From NCBI GenBank assembly GCA_902984215.1, contig CADWAF010000006.1:1-19483 (forward strand): 19,483 nt of DNA, read 5' to 3'. Origin of the DNA: Willaertia magna (taxonomy: Eukaryota > Heterolobosea > Eutetramitea > Acrasida > Naegleriidae). Of the stretch, positions 1-8,940 are shown piece by piece. Under the pieces are notes generated by a model. It saw nothing but the letters and a program-made list of their open reading frames with translations. It was not told the DNA's origin and did not search any database. How positions within the stretch are numbered: the first letter of the stretch is position 1; each line of letters begins with the position of its first letter. The position numbers were made by a program, and so were the translations under genes.

Positions 1-1
1 A

Positions 2-1663
2 GAGAATGATCCAATGATAGAAAGATTAAAAGATCCTGAAACAACTAAAGATTTACATGATTTTATAATTTCAGTTCCTAAAATAACATCAGGTATAATA
101 AGTGAAGAATCAGCTAAATATTTAGATAAATTAAAAGATTTAAAAGAAGAAGATTATATTTCAAATAAAATGTTTAAAATTAAAGAAATACAATTAGATG
201 AAAATATAATTAAAAATATAAAATTTACAAATAATAATGGAGTAAGAAGAATATTACAAGAAAATATAATTAAATTAGAATATTTAAATGCAATTAAAGA
301 ATATAATAAAATAGCAACAAGAGAGAAATTAATTAAAAAGAGTTATAATTATAATGAAATTGAAAATAAATTTAGAAGAAAATTATTTAATAGAACTAAA
401 AAATTAAATGAAATATTACAATTATTTGTTAAATATAATTCTAAATTAAGAACTAATGAATTTAATAGTAGATTTTTAAGAGCAATAGGAGAGAGTTATA
501 AATTAAGTAGAAAATTAGATATTGTAACTGTTGAACAAATATTTAGATCAATTGATAAAGAAGATGTTACTTTAGATACTTTAAGAGCATTAATTTTATG
601 TTATGCTAATTTTGGTTTTATGAAAGAAATACCAAATATATTTAATAAAATGAATGATTTAATTGGTACAGGTATTTTACCTATAAATGGTAATTTAAAA
701 AAAGAAAAGGAAATTATTGAAAATTTTAAATTAAGATGTACTTTTGAAGCATTAGCTCATTGTGGTGATTTTAATGCAATTGAAAAATTAATTATTTTAA
801 AAAGAAATGATTGGATTAGAGATTATAAAATTAATATTATTTATGATAAAATTATTTATCATGTTATTCATTTCTTTTTAGTAAATAATAAATTTAAAAT
901 GGCTAGAACTTTTATAGATTTATTATATAAACATAATATACCACGTGGAAATGATCCTTCTACTTTTTTAGTAATTTTAAGAGTTTATAAAGGTTCATTT
1001 ATTCCTTTTAAGAAAAATAAAAAAATTGAAAGAAGAAAATTATTAGATCAAAATTTAAAATTAATTGAATTTCCAAGAGAATATATGGATAATAGTCAAT
1101 TATTTGAATTTACAATTATTGAAATGAAGAAATTAGGAATTGAATTTACAAAAAATATTTATAAAACTATTACAATATTTTATTATCGTAAAAAGAGTTA
1201 TTCACGTGTTATTTTTTATTTTGAAGAACTTTTACGTAATGATATTGTACCTTCAAAACTTACTTTTATTTATGCTGAAGAATCTTATTTAATTTTAGGT
1301 AAAATTATTGAAGCATCTAAAACTCATCAATTAAGATTACTTTATTTTAGAAGAAATGATGTACCTGTAATTGTTAGAAGATTAGGTCACAATGCATGCA
1401 TTCAATATTTATTAAATTATGCTGAAAAGAAGGCTAAATTATTATATCAAACACATAAATTTTTAAGAATTAAGTATTCTGAAGAAGGTGAAGATTTTAA
1501 TGTAGAAACATTAACTCCATTCCAACAAGCTGTATGGAAGAGTGGATCACTTGTAAATCCAAGTCCAAAACCTCTTAAAGAGCCCTTAGTTAAAACTTTC
1601 CTTAAAGACTTGATACCTCAAATATTGGAAAAACAAAAACAACCAAACAACAACAAGGAATAA
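2..1663 (+). CDS. PPR-like helical-repeat protein, 5' partial
   Basis: This is the 3' part of a long, basic, Lys/Ile/Leu/Asn-rich protein. The frame is open to the left edge of the window: codons for E-N-D-P precede the first ATG at 14, so that ATG is probably internal and the gene starts outside. Roughly from residue 165 to 450 (counted from that ATG) the protein consists of paired amphipathic helices with PPR-like signatures. Examples are the stretch ALILCYANFG near residue 190 and the helix pair around YFEELLRNDIVPSKLTF near residue 405, where the D-I-V-P turn is typical of PPR units. PPR proteins bind single-stranded RNA, mostly in mitochondria or plastids. A mitochondrial role is an inference, because the N-terminus that would carry a targeting peptide is missing. 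The repeats are degenerate, so another alpha-solenoid family is possible. The stop TAA overlaps an AATAAA hexamer, and the gene converges on CCT1 19 bp away. Confidence 0.6.
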   Translation, partial: ENDPMIERLKDPETTKDLHDFIISVPKITSGIISEESAKYLDKLKDLKEEDYISNKMFKIKEIQLDENIIKNIKFTNNNGVRRILQENIIKLEYLNAIKEYNKIATREKLIKKSYNYNEIENKFRRKLFNRTKKLNEILQLFVKYNSKLRTNEFNSRFLRAIGESYKLSRKLDIVTVEQIFRSIDKEDVTLDTLRALILCYANFGFMKEIPNIFNKMNDLIGTGILPINGNLKKEKEIIENFKLRCTFEALAHCGDFNAIEKLIILKRNDWIRDYKINIIYDKIIYHVIHFFLVNNKFKMARTFIDLLYKHNIPRGNDPSTFLVILRVYKGSFIPFKKNKKIERRKLLDQNLKLIEFPREYMDNSQLFEFTIIEMKKLGIEFTKNIYKTITIFYYRKKSYSRVIFYFEELLRNDIVPSKLTFIYAEESYLILGKIIEASKTHQLRLLYFRRNDVPVIVRRLGHNACIQYLLNYAEKKAKLLYQTHKFLRIKYSEEGEDFNVETLTPFQQAVWKSGSLVNPSPKPLKEPLVKTFLKDLIPQILEKQKQPNNNKE

Positions 1664-1683
1664 ATTTGTTATCAAACTTTATT
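1659..1683. terminator. Convergent 3' ends with AATAAA on both strands
   Basis: The plus-strand gene ends with its TAA inside AATAAA (1659-1664). The minus-strand CCT1 gene has AATAAA at 1683-1678, starting with the last base of its own stop. Only 19 bp separate the two stop codons, so each mRNA must either end almost at its stop codon or run antisense into the neighbour. The polyadenylation role is inferred from the hexamer alone. Confidence 0.45.
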
Positions 1684-3376
1684 TACCTTCTTCGTGGATC
1701 TTGTTCTTCCTTTTCATTGATTCTAATCATGTCATCAATTCTGAGAATAGTTATTGCAGCTTCTGTTGCAAATTGTAAATATTTCGTCTTTAACATTGCT
1801 GGTTCTAAAACACCTGCTTCAGAGTTATTTCTAACATTACCATCAATTAAATCTAAACCATATCTAAAGTATTCCTTATTCTTTTGTTCATATGCATCAT
1901 TATGATATGCTCGTAACTTTGCGACAAGCTCAGTAGCATCAAGAGCAGCATTAACAGCTAATGTCTTTGGAATAACTAATAAAGCATTAGCAAATGCAGC
2001 AATTGCCAATTGTTCTCTAGTTTCAATAGTCATTGCAAATCTATCTAAATGAACAGATAATGCTGTTTCAACAGCACCACCACCTGGAACAACAAACTTA
2101 GATTCTAAAACTCTCTTTAAAGCACAGAGAGCATCATGAATTGTACGACTCATTTCATCTAAAAGGAAAGAGTTAGCACCTCTAAGAATAAGAGATTGAC
2201 TTGAAGTTAATTTACAACCACGAATGTAAATTAAATTATCATCAGCAAGAGCTTCTTCTGCAACTTCTTCAGCTTCACCAAGATTTTCAGCAGAGAATGA
2301 TTCACCACCTTCTAAATCAGCAAAACTAGTAACTAAATTACCACCAGTCAACTTTGCAATTCTCTTTAAATCTTCTTTATCACATCTTCTTACAGCAATT
2401 GCACCAGCTTCAACAAAATATTTCAAACACATGTCATCAATACCTTTTGTTGTTAAAATAACATTTGCACCAGTATCTAAAACTAACTTAATTCTATCAC
2501 GAATTAAAGTTTGTTCTCTTTCTTGAATTGCTTCTAATTCTTTTGGATCAGTAATTTGTACTTTAACACCTAATTTCATCTTTTGTCTATTTAAAGCAAT
2601 ATCTAATAATGCAATCTTAGCCTTTTTAATTACTTTTGGCATTCCTTGTGCTGCTCTAGTATTATTAAGTGCAAATCCATTAACTGATGCACTTTCTTTC
2701 ATACTCTTTCCATGTTGTTTTAAAATATTAATAGCCTTAATTGGATATCTATCTTTTCCACCACTTGTTACTTTAACAGCTAATAATGCATTAACACATA
2801 ATGGTGCAAAGAAATCTGATTCAGGTCCTAAAATCTTTGATGACATTGATGTTTTAGCAACATTAATTAAAGCATTTGTATCTAATGAACCAGTTGAAAT
2901 TTGAAGGTCGGATTTTAAAAATTCAATTGCTTTACGGGTTGCTAATTTATATCCGGAAATAATATTAGTTGGATGAATCTTTTCTTTAATTAATTCTTGG
3001 GCTTGTTTTAATAATTCAGCAGCTAATAAAACAACTGAAGTAGTACCATCTCCAACTGCTTCATCTTGTGTTTGAGCTAATTCCACTAATGTTTTAGCTG
3101 CAGGATGGTTAACTTCTATAAGATTTAAAATTGTAGCACCATCATTAGTTACTGTAACATCTCCTACTTCATCTACTAACATTTTATCAAGACCTTGTGG
3201 ACCAAATGAGGTTTTCATAATATTTTGTATTGTTTGGCAAGCTTGAACTATTTATTATAATCCGATAAGTTAAAATATATAGATCATCTTTAACACATAC
3301 CATTTTCATTTCTAATATCATTTCCTGATGTTCTATCACCATCGATGGCTAAAATATCGCTAGCTTGTCTTAACAT
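1683..3376 (-). CDS. CCT1: T-complex protein 1 subunit alpha (CCT1), two exons
   Basis: This is the alpha subunit of the cytosolic group II chaperonin CCT/TRiC, which folds actin, tubulin and other proteins by ATP hydrolysis in a double eight-membered ring. Exon 1 is 3376-3301 and exon 2 is 3247-1683, joined in phase 1 across a 53-bp GTATGT...TAG intron. The product is 546 residues, against about 550 usual for the family. Exon 1 supplies the N-terminal GDRTSGNDIRNEN segment, which aligns with the family's GDRxxGxxIRxQN. Exon 2 alone would begin at MKTSFGPQG and lack about 35 residues. Visible signatures are GPQGLDKMLVD, the nucleotide-binding NDGATIL and GDGTTSVV, GGIDDMCLKYF-like KGIDDMCLKYFVEAGAIAVRR, LILRGAN, and VVPGGGAVE. 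The segments MSSKILGPESDFF and QLAIAAFANALLVIPKTLAVNAA match alpha rather than the other CCT subunits. An in-frame ATG at 3457 would add 27 residues, but the family alignment favours 3376. Confidence 0.96.
3248..3300 (-). other. CCT1 intron (53 bp)
   Basis: The donor is GTATGT and the acceptor is AAATAG on the minus strand. The splice joins AAT G to TT CAA and rebuilds RNENVQACQTIQNIMKTS, which matches the family's conserved N-terminal helix. The intron contains in-frame stops if retained. Confidence 0.92.
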
Positions 3377-3639
3377 TGTTGAAATATTTTTTTGTAGGAA
3401 ATACTTCCGAGTGTTTTGTTGAAAAATTCGGAAGCCTTCGTCCCATACAAAAATCATACAAATCTTATCCAAAATAACAATAAACTAAACAATAAAGAAT
3501 TAATTCTGAAGATAATAAAGAAGTTCAGTAAAGGTAGCGATAATAGAACAAGAAGATGAAACCTTTATAGTTAACAATAATGAAGAACCAAGATACCGGA
3601 TTGTATCTACAGAATGAAATTGTTTATTGAAAAAAAATT
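3377..3639. promoter_or_regulatory. Shared divergent upstream region of CCT1 and the membrane-protein gene
   Basis: These 263 bp lie between the CCT1 start (-) and the membrane-protein start (+). The region holds a 7-bp inverted repeat, CTTCCGA at 3404-3410 and TCGGAAG at 3428-3434, separated by 17 bp and about 30-55 bp upstream of the CCT1 ATG. Such GGAA-core repeats resemble ETS/heat-responsive style sites, but I cannot assign a factor. The rest is A-rich, with repeated AATAAA/AATAAT strings and no ORF I can support. The membrane-protein ATG is preceded by an A-rich leader. Confidence 0.4.
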
Positions 3640-4341
3640 ATGGAAAACCAACAGGAAGACTACCCATCCATCAACACAAGGGCAACATGGAAAGATATCC
3701 TTAAAAACAAGTACATGCAAATAGCAATTTGTTTGATCGTTATTAGTGCAACATTGGGTTTATTCACACCTATTATTGCTCCCTTAGTATGCAATTCAAT
3801 TTATAATGCCAATGGGAAGAATAATACACCTTTTTATAGTGCTATGATAACTGTTTTTATTGGTTTAGGATTTTCATCAATTGCTTTTTGTGTAAGTGGA
3901 GTACTTATGACAATTTATGGATACCGTTGGTTTAAGGAAGATTTAGGAAAGGAGAGTGTTGAAGAAACAACTAAGGCAAAGAGACAAATGCGTGTTGTTT
4001 TGTTTATTGGACTTCCCTTAATAGTAGTATCTATTTACTATTGGATTGTAGGTTTAATTGGAGTATCTTTTGTAGTTAGCGATCCTGTGAATGGTGTTAC
4101 GGGATTTATTGATATTCCAGGTTTAAATGCATGTTTCTTCATGCTTTACGGAGCTATAGCCATCTTGGTAATTGTTGCAGTGTTTATAATCCAAGCAGCC
4201 AAAAACTTACAAAACGTCTTAAACCCAAATAGAAAACCATCCTTTGATGATAAAATTATAGGATTTTTAAAAACTTATGTTTGTTGTGTTAGGGGTAGAA
4301 TAACAGAAGAAAGAGATGTTATTGAAGAAGAAGAGATTTAA
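3640..4341 (+). CDS. Four-pass membrane protein of unknown family
   Basis: I do not recognise this 233-residue protein. Four hydrophobic segments are clear, at about residues 26-50, 68-95, 117-146 and 163-187, so the N- and C-termini should lie on the same side of the membrane. The first loop (51-65) has a Cys and is Asn-rich. The loop between segments 2 and 3 (about 96-116) is strongly charged. The tail (188-233) is basic, then contains a Cys pair (VCCVRGR), and ends in a very acidic RDVIEEEEI. A charged tail and charged 2-3 loop suggest that both face the cytosol, which is inference. The tail Cys pair could be palmitoylated. The layout is tetraspan-like, but the tetraspanin CCG motif is absent. 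The ATG at 3640 follows an A-rich leader. The stop at 4339-4341 is only 7 bp from the ADAT1 start and overlaps AATAAA. Confidence 0.8.
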   Translation: MENQQEDYPSINTRATWKDILKNKYMQIAICLIVISATLGLFTPIIAPLVCNSIYNANGKNNTPFYSAMITVFIGLGFSSIAFCVSGVLMTIYGYRWFKEDLGKESVEETTKAKRQMRVVLFIGLPLIVVSIYYWIVGLIGVSFVVSDPVNGVTGFIDIPGLNACFFMLYGAIAILVIVAVFIIQAAKNLQNVLNPNRKPSFDDKIIGFLKTYVCCVRGRITEERDVIEEEEI

Positions 4342-4348
4342 ATAAAAA

Positions 4349-5772
4349 ATGATTTCACAACCTGTTGAACTTGACATTGTCAACATTGCCGATAAAGTAA
4401 TAAAAGTATGTTAGAAATATATTAAAATTAAATTTAATAAAGTTAGCATTATGAAGAAATAATATCTAAGAAGGGAAAACCTCAACCAAATGAATACACT
4501 ATATTATCGTGTCTGTTAATTATTTCTTTGAAATCATTAAATGAAGATATTAAAATTATTTCTTTAGGAACAGGAACGAAATGTGTTGGAAATAATTTAA
4601 TTGAAAAAGATTCAAATCATGGACGATTATTGCACGATTGTCATGCTGAAATAATTGCAAGAAGATGTTTTTTAAAATATCTATATGAACAAGTATTAAA
4701 TAACGGGAATAATGATTTTTTTGAGTGGAATGAAACAACAAAGAAGTGGAGATTCAAAATAGAAGATTATCAATTAATTTGTTTCTCAACAGAATTACCT
4801 TGTGGTGATTGTTCTATTCTGAAGGATTCAACAAAAATACTGGAAACAACGTGTGGTTGTCACAACAATGACATTAGTAATAACTACACTGAAGAAGAAG
4901 AAATGAAAAGAAAAAGAAATGACAATATTCAAAAAGATTTTAAAAAAGTTAAATTAGGAGGAAGAACTGGAGCTAAAATTGTAAATAAAAATTTAAATCA
5001 AATTACAAAAGAATTATTTGAAGAAAATCAACAAATTAATGTTGTTAGATTAAAACCAGGTGCTGGAAATCAAAATTTAAGTATGTCTTGTAGCGACAAA
5101 ATTACAAAATGGAATCTTTTAGGAATTCAAGGAAGTTTATTGTCAAATTTTTATGAACCTATTTATATTAATTCTTTTATTTTATTATTATCATCAAAAG
5201 AACTATTAAAACATTTAGATAATTATAACCATGATAATTTAAAAGAATTAATTATTAAAAGAATGAATAGTTCAATAGTGGAAAGATTATTTAATGGAAT
5301 GAAGAAAGAAAATATTTCTGTAAACAAACCAAATTTTCATGTTTTATTTGAAGAAACAAATAATAATATTATTTTTACAAATAGGATATCTGAAAAAAGA
5401 AATAAAGGTTGTGGATTTAGTATTTCTAGTTATTTAAAAGATAATAATAAGCAATGGAATGAAGAAATAGTTATAGGTCACAAAGGAATAAAACAAGGAA
5501 TTACTAAAAAAGATGAAGAAAGTGAAAAAGCTATTTGTGGAATTTGTAAAAAACGATTTCTGGAAATTTTTGTTAAAACCTTTGACATTTTCAAAGAAAG
5601 AAATTCAAAAGAAATTGTAATAGAAGATAAGAATTATAATTACCTTAAAAATACAATTATTAATGGTAATGATATTTATTTGGAATTAAAACAAAAATTT
5701 TTAAACATTCCTCCCTTTGATAAATGGATAGATAAGAAAGACAAAGTAGATAATTTTAAATTAATAAATTAG
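4349..5772 (+). CDS. ADAT1: tRNA-specific adenosine deaminase ADAT1 (Tad1), two exons
   Basis: This enzyme deaminates A37 of tRNA-Ala to inosine. I place exon 1 at 4349-4405 and exon 2 at 4447-5772, joined in phase 0, giving 460 residues (human ADAT1 is 502). Without exon 1 and the 5' part of exon 2 the protein would lack the family's YEx..KKGKPxPNE.T N-terminal motif, which is present here as SKKGKPQPNEYTIL. The adenosine-deaminase domain is complete: GTGTKC, then HDCHAE with zinc ligand His85 and proton-shuttle Glu87, ELPCGDC with zinc ligand Cys138, GRTGAK, and LSMSCSDKITKWN with zinc ligand Cys234, followed by LLGIQGSLLSNFYEPIY. The SCSDK and GxQGxLL motifs are those of the ADAR/ADAT1 group, and there is no dsRNA-binding domain. 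A Lys/Arg-rich insert lies around residues 165-195. AATAAA precedes the stop TAG, and a stem-loop starts within that stop codon. Confidence 0.93.
4406..4446 (+). other. ADAT1 intron (41 bp)
   Basis: The donor is GTATGT and the acceptor is GTTAG. Reading on from exon 1 gives a stop within three codons. Skipping the intron rebuilds the conserved N-terminal KKGKPxPNE segment in frame. At 41 bp it is very short. Confidence 0.88.
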
Positions 5773-5820
5773 TGCAAATTTATTTATTAAATAAATCCAA
5801 AGTGTAAATAATTTTGCACT
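5771..5820 (+). repeat. Stem-loop at the ADAT1 3' end, AATAAA in the loop
   Basis: Positions 5771-5787 pair with 5804-5820: AGTGCAAA with TTTGCACT (8 pairs), one T-T mismatch, then seven more Watson-Crick pairs and one T-G pair. The loop is 16 nt (5788-5803) and contains AATAAA at 5790-5795. The left arm begins on the last two bases of the ADAT1 stop codon. It could be a 3'-end processing or stability element, or a small inverted repeat left by an insertion. The pairing is directly visible; the role is inference. Confidence 0.7.
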
Positions 5821-5933
5821 TGTGAAAATTAAATTTCTGAAAAAAAAATAGCAGCACATGTTTTAACCTCAATTTAGCACTCTTTTAACTTGCTTATCAA
5901 TTACAAAATAATAACTACATTTTCTAAAAAATA

Positions 5934-8906
5934 ATGTCTCAAAATCCTAATAGGAACGTTCCTAATGGCTTTCCACACATTCAAACAACATTTCCGAACA
6001 ATAACATCCCGAACATCAATAACAATAATAACCCTAACAATAATAATAATACAAACTATAACGATGGCAACGGAATACCACCATCACCAACTTTAGTTGA
6101 AACCGATTATGATTTTATTAGTGAACATTTACAAGAAAGAATATTATTAGATGATAATACAAAACTTCACACTCGTGCATTTATATTTCAAGCATTATAC
6201 ATAATGGGATATACCCAAACGGCTGCAGCCTTTGAAAAAGAAATTTTTTGCTTTAATAAAAAAAGATTAATTAAATTTATGCAGAATGGTCAATTTGAAG
6301 AGGCTCTTAATTATACAGATCATTTTAAAAGTATTTTGAGAGATGGTGAATATAGTGATGTATTAAGACACATTTATTATTCATATATTTCACATTCATT
6401 AATAACTAACCATCAACAGAAAACAGTATTTTTAATTCAAGACATGAAAAAACGAGGATTATGGGATGATGAGGCTAAAGAGAAGTATGGTGATTTATTA
6501 ACAAATTCAAATTTGGTTGATTTAGTTACTAAAGAGAGTATTACTACTAGAGCTTCTAAAGCTATTGAAAAAGATTTATGTAACGTTTCTGATGCCTTTT
6601 CACAATATGATTTATTTGATGGTAATTGTAATGATATTCCTGAAGTTTATAGAAATATTAATGAAGAAGCAATGTTACAAACTATAAATGTTATTTCAAC
6701 TTTACCAAATAATAATAATAGATTAATTAACAATGACAGTGAATCATTTATTTTACAATTTTTAGAAACTACTCCACTTGGAAAGAGAAATGAAAGAGAA
6801 AAAGAAAAGGAAAATACAACAAAGAAAAAGAAATTGAAAGATGATGTTATAGGGGAATCTTCAAATAATAATACTAGTAGTAGTAATATTACCACCACCC
6901 CTTCAAAACCAATGGATACTACTAATACTACTAATATTAACAAATCAATTACCAATAAGAATAGAGAAGAAAAGAAAAAGATAGATGATGAGGAAGAAGA
7001 AAAGAAAAAGAAGGAAGAAGACAGAAAGAGAAGAGTCGAGGAAACGAAATCTTCAGCCCTTAAATCTATGACGGCAAAATCAACTAATAACGTCCCACCA
7101 AGTAATAGTGAAACTAGTACAACTCCTTCAACTCCTTCCAAACCAGTTCAACAAACTAATTCAACAAATGTAATTCCACCAACAATTACTCAACAAACTA
7201 CTACCATTCAAACAACTACTGTGAAACAGACAACAATTCAAGCAACTGGTCAACCAAGCCAATCAACTCAACCATCAACTACTGTTCAACAACAACCTCC
7301 CCAAGCAATGCAACAACAACAAAAAAGTATTACTACTAATACTACTACTACTCCTAAAACAACAAATGAAGTTAGTAAAAGTATTTCTAAAAATGCTACT
7401 CCATCAAAATCTACAACTACTACAGTTTCCACTCCAAAGGTTGTAGCTCCATCATCTAATACAACAAATAGTAATAATACAACTACAACAAACGCAAGTA
7501 CCACACCAAAAGTTGTTCCCCCAGCTTCTAATACAACAAATACCACAACTAAGACTGTACCTCCATCACCAAATACAACAACAACTACAAATACTACTAC
7601 AGTTTCCACCCCAAAGGTTGTACCTCCCTCTCCCAACACAATTAATACTACTACTATGACACCCAGCCCAACAACCAAGAAGCCAACAAATACTACAACA
7701 ACTAATCCTAGTCCTATTTCAACCAACAGATCATCACCAGTTACATCCCCAACAATAAAAATTCCCGCTGGAACAACAACTCCTCCATTAAGGACTAGTC
7801 CAAATTTAGAAACGCAAAACAAAGTCACTACCACACTACGTGAAGTTATTCCAATTCCTTCTTTGAGGTCTTCAGGAGTTAAATTTACTAATAGAACTCG
7901 TGCTTTTAATCTTGGTGTTGCAAAGATGGTTTATGGTAAAGATAATGCAATTGTCGTTGTAATATCAGAAATAGAAAATGAAGTTCCAGCAATCAACATT
8001 ATGTTATGTAAAACCAATTCAGAAAGTGAGGCATTGAAACAACGCGAAAATCCATTCAAACTACAAAATAAAATTTATATGGATAGTGATGTTCATAATA
8101 CTATAAAGGCAAAAAGGGAAAGACTTCTTCCATACATTAACTTTACATCAAACAATACTTATTTACTAGTGGGTAATGAATGTGAAGCAATACTCGTATT
8201 GAAAAATGCGAAGAAAAAGATAGCAAAGGTTCATGTTCCTGAGGCACCAGTCCCAGTCACGTGTATGCTCTTTGCTGGAGATGATAATAACAAACCTCTT
8301 ATATCTACAAATGCTGGTAAAATTGGCTTGTTGGAGATATCCACACAAAATCTAGAAAAAGAGGTTGAAATAAGAAAAGCAGCACCCATCACCAAAATGT
8401 TACCAGCTGGCGATAACAAATTTTATATTCTTTTTGGAGATGGTCAAGTTTATAAAATTCATATTAATTGTTCAACTGGTATAGTAAATTATGATGAGAA
8501 GAAAACTTTAAAGTTTAGTCAAACATCACCACCTGGTAATAATGATATGTGGGTTAATCCTTGTAATGATAATGAGTTATTAGTTAAACAATCAAAAGAA
8601 CTTTTGGTTTTAACAACCTCAACTAATATGGTTACAAAGGCTAAACTTCAATCAAACGATTTGATTTATGCTTGTTATTCAGCAGATGGTAAATTTATTT
8701 TTGTCAGTAAAAAAACTGGTGAGATACTAATCTTTGATACTGACCTTAAACCAAAAGGTAATCTTTGCAACGTATGTACCTTACTTTTATTGACTGATAT
8801 TTATGTCACTTTCATGCATTGTTATTTCTCTCAAAATGTTCAACTATTACATATTGGTTTAAATAATGGTGAGATAATGTATTTGCCATTACAACAACAA
8901 CAATAA
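5934..8906 (+). CDS. LisH-CTLH protein with Thr/Pro-rich linker and C-terminal propeller-like region (TOPLESS-like layout)
   Basis: This is a 990-residue protein. An Asn-rich leader (1-48) precedes a LisH-like helix pair (about 80-103, IFQALYIMGYTQTAAAFEKE) and a CTLH-like region (about 108-135, NKKRLIKFMQNGQFEEALNY). Two charged coiled stretches flank residues 280-390. A low-complexity Thr/Pro/Ser/Asn linker fills about 390-640. From about 650 to 985 the sequence shows beta-strand-rich repeats; the last resembles a WD blade (YACYSADGKFIFVSKKTGEI) followed by LHIGLNNGEIMYLPL, much like the end of plant TOPLESS proteins. LisH-CTLH proteins multimerise, and the TOPLESS/Groucho group recruits repressors to chromatin. 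Assigning that role here is an inference. Canonical WD dipeptides are mostly missing. LisH proteins of the RanBPM/GID group are an alternative. The ATG at 5934 follows an A-rich leader, and AATAAA overlaps the stop codon. Confidence 0.7.
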   Translation: MSQNPNRNVPNGFPHIQTTFPNNNIPNINNNNNPNNNNNTNYNDGNGIPPSPTLVETDYDFISEHLQERILLDDNTKLHTRAFIFQALYIMGYTQTAAAFEKEIFCFNKKRLIKFMQNGQFEEALNYTDHFKSILRDGEYSDVLRHIYYSYISHSLITNHQQKTVFLIQDMKKRGLWDDEAKEKYGDLLTNSNLVDLVTKESITTRASKAIEKDLCNVSDAFSQYDLFDGNCNDIPEVYRNINEEAMLQTINVISTLPNNNNRLINNDSESFILQFLETTPLGKRNEREKEKENTTKKKKLKDDVIGESSNNNTSSSNITTTPSKPMDTTNTTNINKSITNKNREEKKKIDDEEEEKKKKEEDRKRRVEETKSSALKSMTAKSTNNVPPSNSETSTTPSTPSKPVQQTNSTNVIPPTITQQTTTIQTTTVKQTTIQATGQPSQSTQPSTTVQQQPPQAMQQQQKSITTNTTTTPKTTNEVSKSISKNATPSKSTTTTVSTPKVVAPSSNTTNSNNTTTTNASTTPKVVPPASNTTNTTTKTVPPSPNTTTTTNTTTVSTPKVVPPSPNTINTTTMTPSPTTKKPTNTTTTNPSPISTNRSSPVTSPTIKIPAGTTTPPLRTSPNLETQNKVTTTLREVIPIPSLRSSGVKFTNRTRAFNLGVAKMVYGKDNAIVVVISEIENEVPAINIMLCKTNSESEALKQRENPFKLQNKIYMDSDVHNTIKAKRERLLPYINFTSNNTYLLVGNECEAILVLKNAKKKIAKVHVPEAPVPVTCMLFAGDDNNKPLISTNAGKIGLLEISTQNLEKEVEIRKAAPITKMLPAGDNKFYILFGDGQVYKIHINCSTGIVNYDEKKTLKFSQTSPPGNNDMWVNPCNDNELLVKQSKELLVLTTSTNMVTKAKLQSNDLIYACYSADGKFIFVSKKTGEILIFDTDLKPKGNLCNVCTLLLLTDIYVTFMHCYFSQNVQLLHIGLNNGEIMYLPLQQQQ

Positions 8907-8940
8907 ATAATTCCATTTGATAATAACCCTATTTAAAAAC

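Noticed and set aside
1666..1905. Plus-strand ORF of 79 codons
   Set aside because: It is antisense to the conserved C-terminus of CCT1 and starts with a non-family hydrophobic sequence.
6647..7834. Two long minus-strand ORFs (6647-7141 and 7286-7834), Val/Leu/Phe-rich
   Set aside because: They are antisense shadows of the Thr/Asn/Lys-rich low-complexity linker of the LisH gene. ACT/ACA and AAG runs read backwards give Val, Phe and Ser strings.
8772..8880. GTATGT at 8772 as a possible donor near the end of the LisH gene
   Set aside because: No AG acceptor occurs for about 100 bp, and the unspliced frame keeps the propeller-like ending, so it was kept as coding.
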